Shown: positions 8,301 through 17,047 of the stretch, in pieces
Layout: each line of letters begins with the position of its first letter
How positions within the stretch are numbered: the first letter of the stretch is position 1
Origin: Mesorhizobium sp. 65-26
GTDB lineage: Bacteria; Pseudomonadota; Alphaproteobacteria; Rhizobiales; Rhizobiaceae
DNA: 64,000 bases
Direction: 5' to 3'
NCBI GenBank assembly: GCA_001899205.1
Contig: MKVL01000025.1
Location: forward strand, 310,001 to 374,000
The notes under the pieces: generated by a model
Told to the model about the DNA's origin: nothing
Seen by the model: the letters and a program-made list of their open reading frames with translations, nothing else
Database searches by the model: none
Translations under genes and position numbers: made by a program

Positions 8301-9608
8301 ATGTCCTTCGCAGCTGAAGTGATGTTCGTCCTGTTCTTCATCTGGACGTTCATCGGAATGCCGCTCGGCTACGCCATGCTCGCATCCGGCATCGTGTATT
8401 TCGTGATAACCGGCAACGACATCGGGTTGGTGGCGAGCCAGAGCCTCAACGGCATCTACGGCGATTTCGTCATGCTCGCCGTGCCGCTGTTCATTTTCTC
8501 GGCCGAGCTGATGAACGCGGGCGAGATGACCGACAAGATGTTCGGTTTCGCCAGCCTGCTGGTGGGACGATTTCGCGGCGGCCTTGCCCACGTCAACATC
8601 ATCGCCAGCGTCATCTTCGCCGGCATGAGCGGCAGCGCGCTGGCCGACGCGGCCGGCCCCGGCAAGATCTCGATCGACATGATGATCAAGGCCGGCTACC
8701 GGCCGGGCTTCGCCGGCGCGCTGACCTCGACCTCGGCGATCCTCGGGCCGATCATTCCACCTTCCATCCCGATGGTGCTTTACGGCGTGGTGACCAACAC
8801 TTCGATCGGCTACCTCTTCCTCGGCGGCGTGATGCCGGGTCTCTTCCTAGCCTTGGTGATGATGGGAGTGGTGGCGATCCAGGCGAGGCTGCAGGATTTT
8901 CCGACGCAGCCGAAGCCGACACGCAGCGAAGCCATCGCCGTGGTCCGCGACGCCGGCCCCACGCTTCTCCTGCCGGCCATCCTGTTGGGTGGCATCTATT
9001 CCGGCGCGGTCACGCCGACCGAGGCGGCGGCGGTCGCCGCCTTCGTCGCGCTTCTGCTGGCCCTGTTCTGGTACCGCACCATGACGCCGCGCAAGCTGTT
9101 CGAGGTGCTTCGGGAGTCCTCCAAGTCGACCGCGATCGTCGCGGTCACCATCGCCGGCGCCGTGGTGATGAACTACATCGTCGCGGCCGAGCAACTGCCC
9201 GAGGTTCTCGGCAAGTGGATCGCATCGCTCGACATGGGTCCCACCATGTTCATGTTCGCGGTCACCCTGCTCTTCATCATCCTCGGTGCCCTGTTCGACA
9301 CGCTGCTGCTGCTGCTCATCGTCATCCCGATCCTGATGCCCACCGTTCGAGAGCTCGGCATCGATCCTGTCTATTTCGGTGTCGTCTCGACGGTGAACAT
9401 GATGATCGGCTTGATCCATCCGCCGATGGGGCAGGTGCTCTACCTCGTCTCCGGCATAACGGGCATCAAGGTCGGCGTCATCTTGCGGGAAATCTGGATC
9501 CTGCTCGGCATGATGATCGTTGCGCTCTTCGTCCTCGTCTTCATTCCCCACATCACCCTCTGGCTGCCCGAGATGGCGGGCTATGTGCCGGAAGGGGTGT
9601 TCCATTGA
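8301..9608 (+). CDS. dctM: TRAP transporter large membrane subunit DctM
   Basis: 435-residue ion-coupled transporter subunit with about twelve hydrophobic segments. Typical DctM motifs are GMSGSALADAAGPGKI in the first half and the paired reentrant-loop region SAILGPIIPPSIPMV; the second-half counterpart is near VNMMIGLIHPPMGQVLYLV. It drives substrate import with a sodium gradient in characterised members. It sits between dctQ and the aldehyde dehydrogenase gene, which starts 25 bases downstream. Confidence 0.94.
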   Translation: MSFAAEVMFVLFFIWTFIGMPLGYAMLASGIVYFVITGNDIGLVASQSLNGIYGDFVMLAVPLFIFSAELMNAGEMTDKMFGFASLLVGRFRGGLAHVNIIASVIFAGMSGSALADAAGPGKISIDMMIKAGYRPGFAGALTSTSAILGPIIPPSIPMVLYGVVTNTSIGYLFLGGVMPGLFLALVMMGVVAIQARLQDFPTQPKPTRSEAIAVVRDAGPTLLLPAILLGGIYSGAVTPTEAAAVAAFVALLLALFWYRTMTPRKLFEVLRESSKSTAIVAVTIAGAVVMNYIVAAEQLPEVLGKWIASLDMGPTMFMFAVTLLFIILGALFDTLLLLLIVIPILMPTVRELGIDPVYFGVVSTVNMMIGLIHPPMGQVLYLVSGITGIKVGVILREIWILLGMMIVALFVLVFIPHITLWLPEMAGYVPEGVFH

Positions 9609-9633
9609 TGTTTCGTAAAGTCAGGAATTCGAC

Positions 9634-11103
9634 ATGCCTGCCATGAAGGAGCTCGTTAAGGGCACCGACCGCTACCGCCACTACATCAACGGTCAGTGGG
9701 TCGACTCCACCATCAAGGAGTGGATCGACGTCGAGAACCCGGCCACCCAGGCCGTGATCGCCTCGGTGCCGAGGGGCGGCGAGGATGACGCCGACCGCGC
9801 TCTGGTCGCCGCGCGTGCCGCCCAGCCTGCCTGGGAGGCGCTGCCGCCGGCGGCGCGGGGCCAACTGCTCAAGGACCTCGCGCGGCTGATCCTGGAGAAC
9901 CGCGAGCGCCTGGCGCGCATTGTCGTCGCCGAGCAGGGCAAGCCCATTCAGGAAGCGCGGGGCGAGATCGAGGGTGCTGCCCTCTACCTCACCTATGCCG
10001 CCGAGGAAGCGCGCCGTATCACCGGCGACATCATCCCGTCCGACATGCCCGACGAGCAGATCTGGATCCAGCGCGTCGCCCACGGCGTGGTGGTCGGTCT
10101 CACCGCCTGGAACTATCCGGCGGCGCTGATGTGCCGCAAGATGGGGCCTGCGCTGCTTGCCGGCAACACCATCGTCATCAAGTCGCATGAGGGCACACCG
10201 ATTTCGGCGCTCGAGATCGCGCAGCTTTCCTCCCAGCTCGACTTCCCGCCCGGCGTCATCAATGTCGTCAGCGGAACGGGCGAGGGGATCGGCGCGGCAC
10301 TCGTGCGCCATCCCATCCCGCGCCTCATCACGCTGACCGGCAGCGTGCGCGCCGGCAAGGAGATCTTCCGCGCCGCCGCCGACGATCTCAAGCTGCTGCG
10401 GCTTGAGCTTGGCGGCAAGGCGCCTTTCGTGGTGGCCGAGGATGCCGACATCGGCGCCGCCGTGCGCGCGGCCGTGCTGTCTCGCTTCGAGAATTGCGGC
10501 CAGATCTGCATCTGCAACGAGCGCATGTATGTGCATCGCCGGGTCGCCGACGAGTTCCTGGACAAGTTCACGCGCGCGGTGAAGGCGCTGAAGGTCGGCG
10601 ATCCCTCCACCATGGTCGACATCGGGCCGAAGTTCAGCGGCCCCGAACTCGACAAGGTGGAGCGCATGGTCGAGCAGGCCCGCGCCGCCGGCGCCGGAGT
10701 GCTCACCGGTGGGCGGCGGCTCACCGAAGGTGAGTTCGCGCGCGGACACTGGTACGAGCCGACCGTGATGACCGTCGAGGACAACCAGATGCGCATCATG
10801 CAGGACGAGGTGTTCGGGCCTGTCGTGCCGGTCATGACAGTCGGCGATTTCGACGAGGGGCTGCGGCTCGCCAACGAATCCAACTACGGCCTTTCGGCCT
10901 ACGTCTTCACCAAGGACATGCGCCGGGTCATGCGGCTGGTGCGTGAGTTGAAGTTCGGCGAGATCTACGTCAACCGCCCGGGCGGCGACGCGGTGCATGC
11001 GCACCACGCCGGCATTCGTGACAGCGGCATCGGCGGCGAGGATGGCAAGTACGGCCTCGACGCCTACTTCCAGAAGAAGACCATCTACGTCAACTACGCC
11101 TGA
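9634..11103 (+). CDS. NAD(P)-dependent aldehyde dehydrogenase, AldA-like
   Basis: 489-residue aldehyde dehydrogenase. The catalytic cysteine lies in NCGQICICNERMYV, the general-base Glu in LELGGKAPFVVAED, and the Asn of the oxyanion hole in GLTAWNYPAAL. The C-terminus (GIRDSGIGGEDGKYGLDAY) resembles AldA (lactaldehyde/glycolaldehyde dehydrogenase). Because it is co-transcribed with a TRAP importer, it probably oxidises an aldehyde formed from the imported compound. Alpha-ketoglutaric or succinic semialdehyde are alternatives. A TCAGGA box lies 11 bases before the ATG. Confidence 0.9.
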   Translation: MPAMKELVKGTDRYRHYINGQWVDSTIKEWIDVENPATQAVIASVPRGGEDDADRALVAARAAQPAWEALPPAARGQLLKDLARLILENRERLARIVVAEQGKPIQEARGEIEGAALYLTYAAEEARRITGDIIPSDMPDEQIWIQRVAHGVVVGLTAWNYPAALMCRKMGPALLAGNTIVIKSHEGTPISALEIAQLSSQLDFPPGVINVVSGTGEGIGAALVRHPIPRLITLTGSVRAGKEIFRAAADDLKLLRLELGGKAPFVVAEDADIGAAVRAAVLSRFENCGQICICNERMYVHRRVADEFLDKFTRAVKALKVGDPSTMVDIGPKFSGPELDKVERMVEQARAAGAGVLTGGRRLTEGEFARGHWYEPTVMTVEDNQMRIMQDEVFGPVVPVMTVGDFDEGLRLANESNYGLSAYVFTKDMRRVMRLVRELKFGEIYVNRPGGDAVHAHHAGIRDSGIGGEDGKYGLDAYFQKKTIYVNYA

Positions 11104-11121
11104 GCCTTGCCGTTGGGCGAT

Positions 11122-11168
11122 GGTCCTGCCGGCAGGGCGCAGGGCGTTGCGCCTTCGCCGGCGGGACC
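11122..11168. terminator. hairpin after the aldehyde dehydrogenase gene
   Basis: GGTCCTGCCGGC (11122-11133) pairs with GCCGGCGGGACC (11157-11168) with one G-T wobble, and an inner GGCGCA/TGCGCC pair extends the structure. There is no T-run. It may end the TRAP-dehydrogenase transcript or attenuate it before the next gene 31 bases on. Confidence 0.4.
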
Positions 11169-11198
11169 GTAAATCAGGCGCATGGCGCAGACGCTATC

Positions 11199-12251
11199 AT
11201 GACTTTGGCCGATCATCTGCAACGCTTGGGGCTGTCGCTGCCGCAGGCGCGGCCGACGGTGCTGCTGGCGGGCACGACGGGCGAGATCGACAGGCTCTAT
11301 CCGATGCTCGACGCGGTGTTGAGGCAGCGTCCGGCCTATCGCCTTGCACTCGCCGCCGACCACCCGGAAATACCGGCCTTGCGTCGCCGCTACCCGCATG
11401 AACTCGTCCTGCCCCTGCCCAATGCGTTTGGCGCCAGGCGCTGGCTGCGGCGCCTCGAAACGGTTCTCATCGTTGGCCACATGCCGAATGGTCCGTCTGC
11501 CGGCGTGGATGCGATCCCTGTCGTTGACGCCTCGCCGGAAGCGCTGCTGGAAAGGCTGCCGCGCCGTGACATCGCCGTCGTCCCGGTGCCGGCCGGCACA
11601 TTCCTGATCGATCTGCTTGGCGGACGCCGCATCGGCTCGATTGCCGACCTTGCGATGAGGCTCGGCAATCCGCAAACCGTAGTGTGCCTTGGCAATGGCC
11701 CGTCCTCGGAGGACCCGAGGCTTGCCGCCTACGGCGGCGCCACGCTCTTTCGCGTCAACTGGAACTGGCGCGGTCGCGACTGGATGACGGCTCCCGATGT
11801 CGTCTTCACCGCTGATCCGGACCTGCCCGGCGCGCATGGGCGCCGGCCCATCATCGTCTTCCCGAGAGCCGCCCTAGGGCGTCCGATCCTGATGCGGCAT
11901 GCCATGGCGCTGCGGCCACCCTCGGCCGGCTATGCCTTCCTGGACGGTTTCGCGCCACCGCTGGCGGACCTTGCCAGCCCAGTCATCCCGACCAATGGCG
12001 CCTTGATGATCGCGGTGGCCACCGCCTTGCGGCCGGAACGCATCGTCATTGCCGGCATGGATCTCTACAGCCACCCCGAGGGGCGCTATCCCGGCGACAC
12101 GGCGGCGCAGGATGGCTATTCCAGGGAACACGACGCCACGACGGACCTCGCCCTGATCCGGAAATCGCTGCGCGCCTTCGAAGGGGAGGCGGTCATCCTC
12201 AGCGACAATCTGCGCCTGGCCCTGGCGGGGCACCCGGAGAACGGCGCGTAG
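11199..12251 (+). CDS. probable glycosyltransferase-like protein, function unknown
   Basis: 350 residues that I cannot assign firmly. The first half (about 1-150) alternates beta strands and helices (PTVLLAGTTGEIDRLYPML, LVLPLPNAFGARRWLRRLE) and recalls the N-terminal domain of Kdo-transferase-type enzymes. The second half carries VVCLGNGPSSEDPRL near residue 165 and TNGALMIAVATALRPERIVIAGMDLY near 270; this pair resembles the nucleotide-sugar sites of GT42/GT29 sialyltransferase-fold proteins. No signal peptide or membrane segment is visible. It is an odd neighbour for a catabolic TRAP operon and may be independent cell-surface glycan machinery. The start is the first ATG, with no good ribosome site. 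Confidence 0.6.
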   Translation: MTLADHLQRLGLSLPQARPTVLLAGTTGEIDRLYPMLDAVLRQRPAYRLALAADHPEIPALRRRYPHELVLPLPNAFGARRWLRRLETVLIVGHMPNGPSAGVDAIPVVDASPEALLERLPRRDIAVVPVPAGTFLIDLLGGRRIGSIADLAMRLGNPQTVVCLGNGPSSEDPRLAAYGGATLFRVNWNWRGRDWMTAPDVVFTADPDLPGAHGRRPIIVFPRAALGRPILMRHAMALRPPSAGYAFLDGFAPPLADLASPVIPTNGALMIAVATALRPERIVIAGMDLYSHPEGRYPGDTAAQDGYSREHDATTDLALIRKSLRAFEGEAVILSDNLRLALAGHPENGA

Positions 12252-12286
12252 CGTCACCGGCAGGTCGAAACGAATGGCTGACTGGA

Positions 12287-13000
12287 TCAGGACGCCTTGA
12301 CGCGGGTCCGCTTGGCGCCGCCGCCCTGCTTCATCAACTGCGCCAGCAGCTTGACCTCGGCCTCGTTGTGGTTGCGGGCGAGTTTCTCGGCCTTGTCGGC
12401 GTCGCCGGCGATCACCGCCTCGATGAGCGCCTTGTGCTCGGCGATCAGCTCTTCATAGTCCTTGGGCAGGAAGCCGGACTGCACCATGTGGAAGCGCACC
12501 TGCTGCACGATGAAACGATGCTGCTCCGCGAGCCGTTCGTGCCGCGCCAGTTCGATGATGGCGGTGTGCAGGTCGAAATCGATGCTGGTCGCGTCCTGGA
12601 AGCGGCCTTCGCGGATGGCGTGCAACAGATCGTCGGCAAGCCCGCGCAGGCGCGCCCCGTCGGCCTCGGCCACATTGGCGGCCGCCAGACGCGCGCCAAG
12701 CCCTTCGAGCGCACCACGCAGCGTGTAGATCTCCCAGGCGTCGACCGTGGACGTGCCCGACACCTCCCAGCGGGTGAAGGCCACCTGCTGCACCAGCCCC
12801 TCATTGGCAAGCTGCGCCAGCGCTGAGCGCACCGTGCCGCGGCTGACCTCGAGTTCTTCGGAGAGCTGGGTCTCCAGCAGCCTCTCTCCGGCCGGCAGGA
12901 CGCCTTCCAGGATATGGGCGCGGATCTGGTCGGCCGCCCGACGATCGAGCAGCCGCTTTTCCGACTTGAGGCTTGTAAGCTTTGCCATGAACCGACTCAT
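12287..13000 (-). CDS. GntR-family (FCD) transcriptional regulator
   Basis: 237-residue regulator. The N-terminal winged helix-turn-helix (about residues 20-85) contains LLETQLSEELEVSRGTVRSALAQL. The C-terminal all-helical FCD ligand domain shows the metal-site pattern FDLHTAIIELA and later EHKALIEAVIAGD with its conserved histidines. FCD regulators usually sense sugar acids or related carboxylates, fitting the flanking TRAP and dehydratase genes; it is divergent from the latter. CAGGGGG lies 4 bases before the ATG at 13000; a second ATG four codons on has better spacing. Repeats at 13052 and 13148 are candidate operators. Confidence 0.9.
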   Translation of the reverse strand: MSRFMAKLTSLKSEKRLLDRRAADQIRAHILEGVLPAGERLLETQLSEELEVSRGTVRSALAQLANEGLVQQVAFTRWEVSGTSTVDAWEIYTLRGALEGLGARLAAANVAEADGARLRGLADDLLHAIREGRFQDATSIDFDLHTAIIELARHERLAEQHRFIVQQVRFHMVQSGFLPKDYEELIAEHKALIEAVIAGDADKAEKLARNHNEAEVKLLAQLMKQGGGAKRTRVKAS

Positions 13001-13051
13001 GATCCCCCTGAGCAATCTACATATTCCGCCGCCGGGAGTGGCGCAACCTGC

Positions 13052-13066
13052 ATTGCTGACAATTAA
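13052..13066. promoter_or_regulatory. GntR candidate site, copy 1
   Basis: ATTGCTGACAATTAA. The same 15-mer with one change occurs at 13148-13162, 96 bp away in the same divergent gap, and its reverse complement resembles part of the site at 6668. This copy is nearer the GntR start and could serve autoregulation. Confidence 0.45.
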
Positions 13067-13147
13067 CGAAGTGGCAGGACCAGCCGAAAAGGCGTCTTTC
13101 GGCCGACGATTCGGGGTCGAGGGCGCCAACAAAATTTATATTTGCTG

Positions 13148-13162
13148 ATTGCTGACAATCAA
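13148..13162. promoter_or_regulatory. GntR candidate site, copy 2
   Basis: ATTGCTGACAATCAA, about 40 bases before the dehydratase start codon, matching copy 1 at 14 of 15 positions. Placement close to the start suits repression of the dehydratase-tautomerase-hydantoinase operon. Confidence 0.45.
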
Positions 13163-13200
13163 GCAAAACTGTGTTTGATTGGCTTCGAGAGGAGCCTTCG

Positions 13201-14733
13201 ATGGACGAACCGAAAAGCGCGGTGCTGCAGCTGAAGCCGGGCGACGAGGTCGCCGTGGCGTTGCGCGACATCAGGGCTGGTGAGACGTTGGCGCCATTCG
13301 ACCTGCGCGCCGCCGCCGACATTCCCTTCGGCCACAAGGTCGCGCTTCGCGCGCTCGACAGTGGCCACGTCATCCATCGCCTGGGCCAGCCGATCGGCCT
13401 CGCCAACGCGCCGATCGGCGCCGGGGCGCATGTCCATCTGCACAATATGGGTTTCGAAGCCTCGATGGCCGGCCATGCCATCGGCACGCGGCTGTCGAAC
13501 GCGCCGATCCGCGCGCCGGCGACCGTGCCTGGCTTCCAGGGCTATCCGCGCGCCGACGGAAGGGTAGGCACCCGCAACTTTGTCGGCGTGCTCACCTCGG
13601 TCAATTGCTCGGCGCTGGTCGCGCGGATGATCGCTGATCATTTCCGCGACCCTAGCCGGCTGGCGCCTTATCCGGGTGTCGATGGCGTGGTGGCGCTGAC
13701 CCACAAGTCGGGCTGCAGCGTGGCCGACGGCTCGATGTCGATGCGTATGCTGCGCCGAACGCTCGCCGGCTATGCGCGCCATCCGAATTTCTCCGGCGTC
13801 CTGCTCGTCGGGCTCGGCTGCGAGGACAACCAGATCGACCAGTTGGTCGAGGAGGAGAACCTCGAACTGGGCGATGATCTTGCCAAGCTGGTGATGCAGG
13901 AAGCCGGCGGCACCCGCACGAGCGTCGCGCGTGGCATCGAGATCGTCGAGGCGATGCTCGACAAGGCGTCGCGCAGGCAGCGACAGGCCGTACCGGCCAG
14001 CGAGATCGTCGTCGGCCTGCAATGCGGCGGCTCGGACAGTTTTTCCGGACTATCGGCCAACCCGGCGCTTGGCGCGGCGGTCGACCGGCTCGTCGCCTGC
14101 GGCGGCACGGCCATCCTGGCCGAAACGCCCGAAATATACGGTGCCGAGAACCTGTTGCTGGAGAGAGCCGTGAGCCGCGACGTCGGCGAGCGGCTGATCG
14201 GCCTGCTCGAATGGTGGGACGACTACACCAGCAACGAGCCGCAGGGCTTCGACAACAACCCGTCGCCCGGCAACAAGGCCGGCGGCCTGACGACCATCCT
14301 CGAGAAATCGCTGGGCGCCGTCGCTAAAGGCGGCACCACCAACCTCGTCGAGGTCTACGGCTATGGCCAGCCGGTCGACAAGCGCGGCCTGGTGTTCATG
14401 GATTCGCCTGGCTTCGACCCGATGTCGGCGACGGGCCAGGTGGCCGGCGGCGCGAACCTGATCGCCTTCACCACCGGGCGCGGCTCCTGCTTCGGCTGCC
14501 GGCCGGCGCCCTCCATCAAGCTGGCGACGAACTCGGCCATGTTTGCCCGTATGGAAGAGGACATGGACATCAACTGCGGCGCCATCCTCGACGGCGAGGC
14601 CTCGATCGACGAGATGGGCGAGGCGATCTTCCGTGAGATGCTCGCCACGGCGTCCGGAAAACCGACCAAGAGCGAACTGCTCGGCTATGGCGATGACGAG
14701 TTCGCGCCATGGCACGTCAACGCCTGGCTCTGA
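13201..14733 (+). CDS. UxaA/GarD-family sugar-acid dehydratase
   Basis: 510-residue altronate/galactarate dehydratase family protein. An N-terminal SAF-like domain (about residues 5-85, KPGDEVAVALRDIRAGETL) is fused to the catalytic region with VGTRNFVGVLTSVNCS, LTHKSGCS, LVGLGCEDNQ and GLQCGGSDSFSGLSANPALG. The cysteines and histidine-rich N-domain are those expected for an iron-dependent dehydratase. It would remove water from a sugar acid or aldarate to give a 2-keto-3-deoxy acid. GAGAGGAG lies 8 bases before the ATG at 13201, which is why this start was preferred to one 10 codons upstream. It heads an operon with a tautomerase and hyuAB. Confidence 0.9.
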   Translation: MDEPKSAVLQLKPGDEVAVALRDIRAGETLAPFDLRAAADIPFGHKVALRALDSGHVIHRLGQPIGLANAPIGAGAHVHLHNMGFEASMAGHAIGTRLSNAPIRAPATVPGFQGYPRADGRVGTRNFVGVLTSVNCSALVARMIADHFRDPSRLAPYPGVDGVVALTHKSGCSVADGSMSMRMLRRTLAGYARHPNFSGVLLVGLGCEDNQIDQLVEEENLELGDDLAKLVMQEAGGTRTSVARGIEIVEAMLDKASRRQRQAVPASEIVVGLQCGGSDSFSGLSANPALGAAVDRLVACGGTAILAETPEIYGAENLLLERAVSRDVGERLIGLLEWWDDYTSNEPQGFDNNPSPGNKAGGLTTILEKSLGAVAKGGTTNLVEVYGYGQPVDKRGLVFMDSPGFDPMSATGQVAGGANLIAFTTGRGSCFGCRPAPSIKLATNSAMFARMEEDMDINCGAILDGEASIDEMGEAIFREMLATASGKPTKSELLGYGDDEFAPWHVNAWL

Positions 14734-14781
14734 GCATCCCGAAAGCGGGCGCCTGGACATGAGAACGAATGAGGGGGAAAT

Positions 14782-14967
14782 ATGCCGATTATCAACGTCA
14801 GGCTCTTCAAGGGACGCAGCGTCGACCAGAAACGCGAATTCGCCGAGGTGGTGACGCGCGAAGCCTCCCGCATCCTGAAATGCGGCCCGGAGGCGGTCGA
14901 GATCGTGTTCGAGGACATCGAGAAACAGGATTGGGCGATGGGCGGCAAGCTCGCCTGCGACCAATAG
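14782..14967 (+). CDS. 4-oxalocrotonate tautomerase family protein
   Basis: A 61-residue tautomerase of the usual minimal size. After loss of Met the N-terminal proline (MPIINVRLFKGR) is the catalytic base, and a conserved Arg lies in the GRSVDQKREFAE segment. Members interconvert enol and keto forms of 2-oxo acids. Here it could act on the dehydratase product or on a hydantoinase-pathway acid. GGGGGAAAT precedes the ATG; the next gene starts 4 bases after its stop, so the genes are co-transcribed. Confidence 0.88.
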   Translation: MPIINVRLFKGRSVDQKREFAEVVTREASRILKCGPEAVEIVFEDIEKQDWAMGGKLACDQ

Positions 14968-14971
14968 CGAC

Positions 14972-17047
14972 ATGATCCGGACGGGGCGACTGAGTGTCGA
15001 CATCGGTGGCACATTCACCGATCTCGTGCTGCTGCGGGACGACGGTCTGACCTTTTCGGCCAAGGTGAGCTCGACGCCGTCGGCGCCGGAAGAGGCCGTC
15101 ATGACCGGCATGGCCGATATTCTGCAAGCCGCCAGTATGCGTGCCAATGAGCTTACCGAAGTGCTGCACGGCACGACGGTCGGCTCCAACACGCTGCTGC
15201 AGAAGCTTGGCGCGCGCACAGGGCTTCTGACCACCAGGGGATTTCGCGACGTGCTGGAGATCGGGCGGTTGCGGACGCCCGGCATGTTCGATCTCACCTG
15301 GGAGAAGCCGGAGCCGCTGGTGGCTCGACGCTATCGGCTGGAGGCGGCCGAAAGGACACTGGCCGACGGCACGATCCTGACCCCGCTGGACAGCGACGAC
15401 GTCAGCCGCGCGGCGGCCTTCTTCGAGGCCGAAGGCATCGAGGCGGTCGCGGTCTGCTTCCTCAATTCCTATCGCAACCCCGCCAATGAGCGGCTGGCGG
15501 CCGAGCTTCTGGCGCGCGCATGTCCGGGCATTGCCGTCACCGCCTCCGTCGACGTGTTGCCGGAGGCCGGCGAATACGAGCGCAGCTCGACCGTGGCGGT
15601 CAACGCCTACGTCCTTCCGGCGCTGCGGGGCTATCTTGGCCGGTTGGAGGCGCGGCTCAGGCAAGCCGGCGTCGCCGCGCCGGTGCTGATCGGCAATTCC
15701 AATGGCGGGCTTTCCGCCTCCGAGGTTGCGCGGCGCAAGCCGGTGTTCTTCATCTCCTCCGGCCGGTCGTCCGGCGCGGCGGGCGCGGCCCGTCTCGGCA
15801 CAGCACTGGGTGAGCCCGACCTCGTTGCCTTCGACATGGGTGGGACCACGGCCTCGGCGGCGCTCGTGCATCGCGGCGTGCTCGGCCGCACGCATGAATA
15901 CGAATTCCGTGCCGGCATGTCGGTGCCGTCACGCTTCATCAAGGCCGGTGGCTACATGATGCGCGTGCCGACGGTCGATGTTGCCGAGGTCGGCAACGGC
16001 GCGGGTTCGATCGCGTCGATCGACGCAGCCGGCCTGCTGTCGGTCGGGCCACTATCGGCCGGCGCGGATCCCGGGCCGGTCTGTTACGGGCTCGGCGGAC
16101 AACGGCCGACCGTGACCGATGCCAATGTCGTGCTGGGCTACCTGCCACCGAGGCTCGCCGGCGGCTCCCTCGAACTCGACGTGGAGGCCGCGCGGGTGGC
16201 GATCGGCCAGGGGATCGGCCACTCGCTCGGACTTTCCGCCGAGGCGGCGGCGCACGGGATTCGCGAGATCGCCAACGCCAACATGGTCCGTGCCATTCGC
16301 GCCGTCACCGTCGAGCGCGGGCTCGACCCGCGCGAACTGACGCTGCTTGCCTTTGGCGGCTCGGGGCCGGTCCATGCCTGCGCGCTCGCGGCCATGCTCG
16401 GCATCACGCGCGTCATCTTTCCGCCGTCGCCCGGCGTCTTCACCGCGACGGGAATGCTGGCCGGCAGTGTTGAGCACCATGAACTGCGGCCCGTGCAGGC
16501 GGGTCTCGACAGTCTCGCGCCGGCGATGGTGCAGAGCCTGCTCGCCGGGATGCGGGAAGCCGCCACCGTGGCGCTTGTCGAGCAGGGCTACAGCGCCGCG
16601 AGCGTCAGTTTCGAGGAAGAGATCGACCTGCGTCTCCAGGGGCAGGAGGCGGCGCTGTCCATTCCGCTCGAGACATTCGACAGGCCGGCGCTGCGCCAGG
16701 CCTTCGTCGCCGCCTATCGCGACACCTACGGATACACGCCGGTCGATGCCGTCGAGGCCGCCGAGCTTCGGCTTCGCGCCCATGCCAGCACCGCGCGTCC
16801 GCTCGACTTCACCGCTCTCAAGGCTGCACCCGCGCCTGTCGGCGCTGCGTCTGGAGCGCGTCCGGTCTTCTTCGGCCGCGCGCGCGGCACCGAGACGCCG
16901 ATCGTCCCGCGCGACGCGGCCATGGCGCCCATGCGGGGGCCGCTGATCATTGAAGGCGCGGACACGACCATCGTCATTCCGCCTGGGGCATCGGTCGAAC
17001 CGCATCCGACCGGCAGCCTCGTCGCGACGCTGGAGGCGACGCCATGA
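14972..17047 (+). CDS. hydantoinase/oxoprolinase subunit A (HyuA-like)
   Basis: 691-residue ATP-dependent amide-ring hydrolase subunit. The N-terminal nucleotide site DIGGTFTDLVLLRDDG (residues 10-25) and the second loop FDMGGTTASAAL (about 290) define the hydantoinase A/oxoprolinase family. The ATP-binding A subunit works with HyuB, whose ATG overlaps its stop by 4 bases. Known members open hydantoins, 5-oxoproline or acetophenone-carboxylate type substrates. The presence of a sugar-acid dehydratase and a tautomerase in the same operon gives no clear substrate. Confidence 0.9.
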   Translation: MIRTGRLSVDIGGTFTDLVLLRDDGLTFSAKVSSTPSAPEEAVMTGMADILQAASMRANELTEVLHGTTVGSNTLLQKLGARTGLLTTRGFRDVLEIGRLRTPGMFDLTWEKPEPLVARRYRLEAAERTLADGTILTPLDSDDVSRAAAFFEAEGIEAVAVCFLNSYRNPANERLAAELLARACPGIAVTASVDVLPEAGEYERSSTVAVNAYVLPALRGYLGRLEARLRQAGVAAPVLIGNSNGGLSASEVARRKPVFFISSGRSSGAAGAARLGTALGEPDLVAFDMGGTTASAALVHRGVLGRTHEYEFRAGMSVPSRFIKAGGYMMRVPTVDVAEVGNGAGSIASIDAAGLLSVGPLSAGADPGPVCYGLGGQRPTVTDANVVLGYLPPRLAGGSLELDVEAARVAIGQGIGHSLGLSAEAAAHGIREIANANMVRAIRAVTVERGLDPRELTLLAFGGSGPVHACALAAMLGITRVIFPPSPGVFTATGMLAGSVEHHELRPVQAGLDSLAPAMVQSLLAGMREAATVALVEQGYSAASVSFEEEIDLRLQGQEAALSIPLETFDRPALRQAFVAAYRDTYGYTPVDAVEAAELRLRAHASTARPLDFTALKAAPAPVGAASGARPVFFGRARGTETPIVPRDAAMAPMRGPLIIEGADTTIVIPPGASVEPHPTGSLVATLEATP

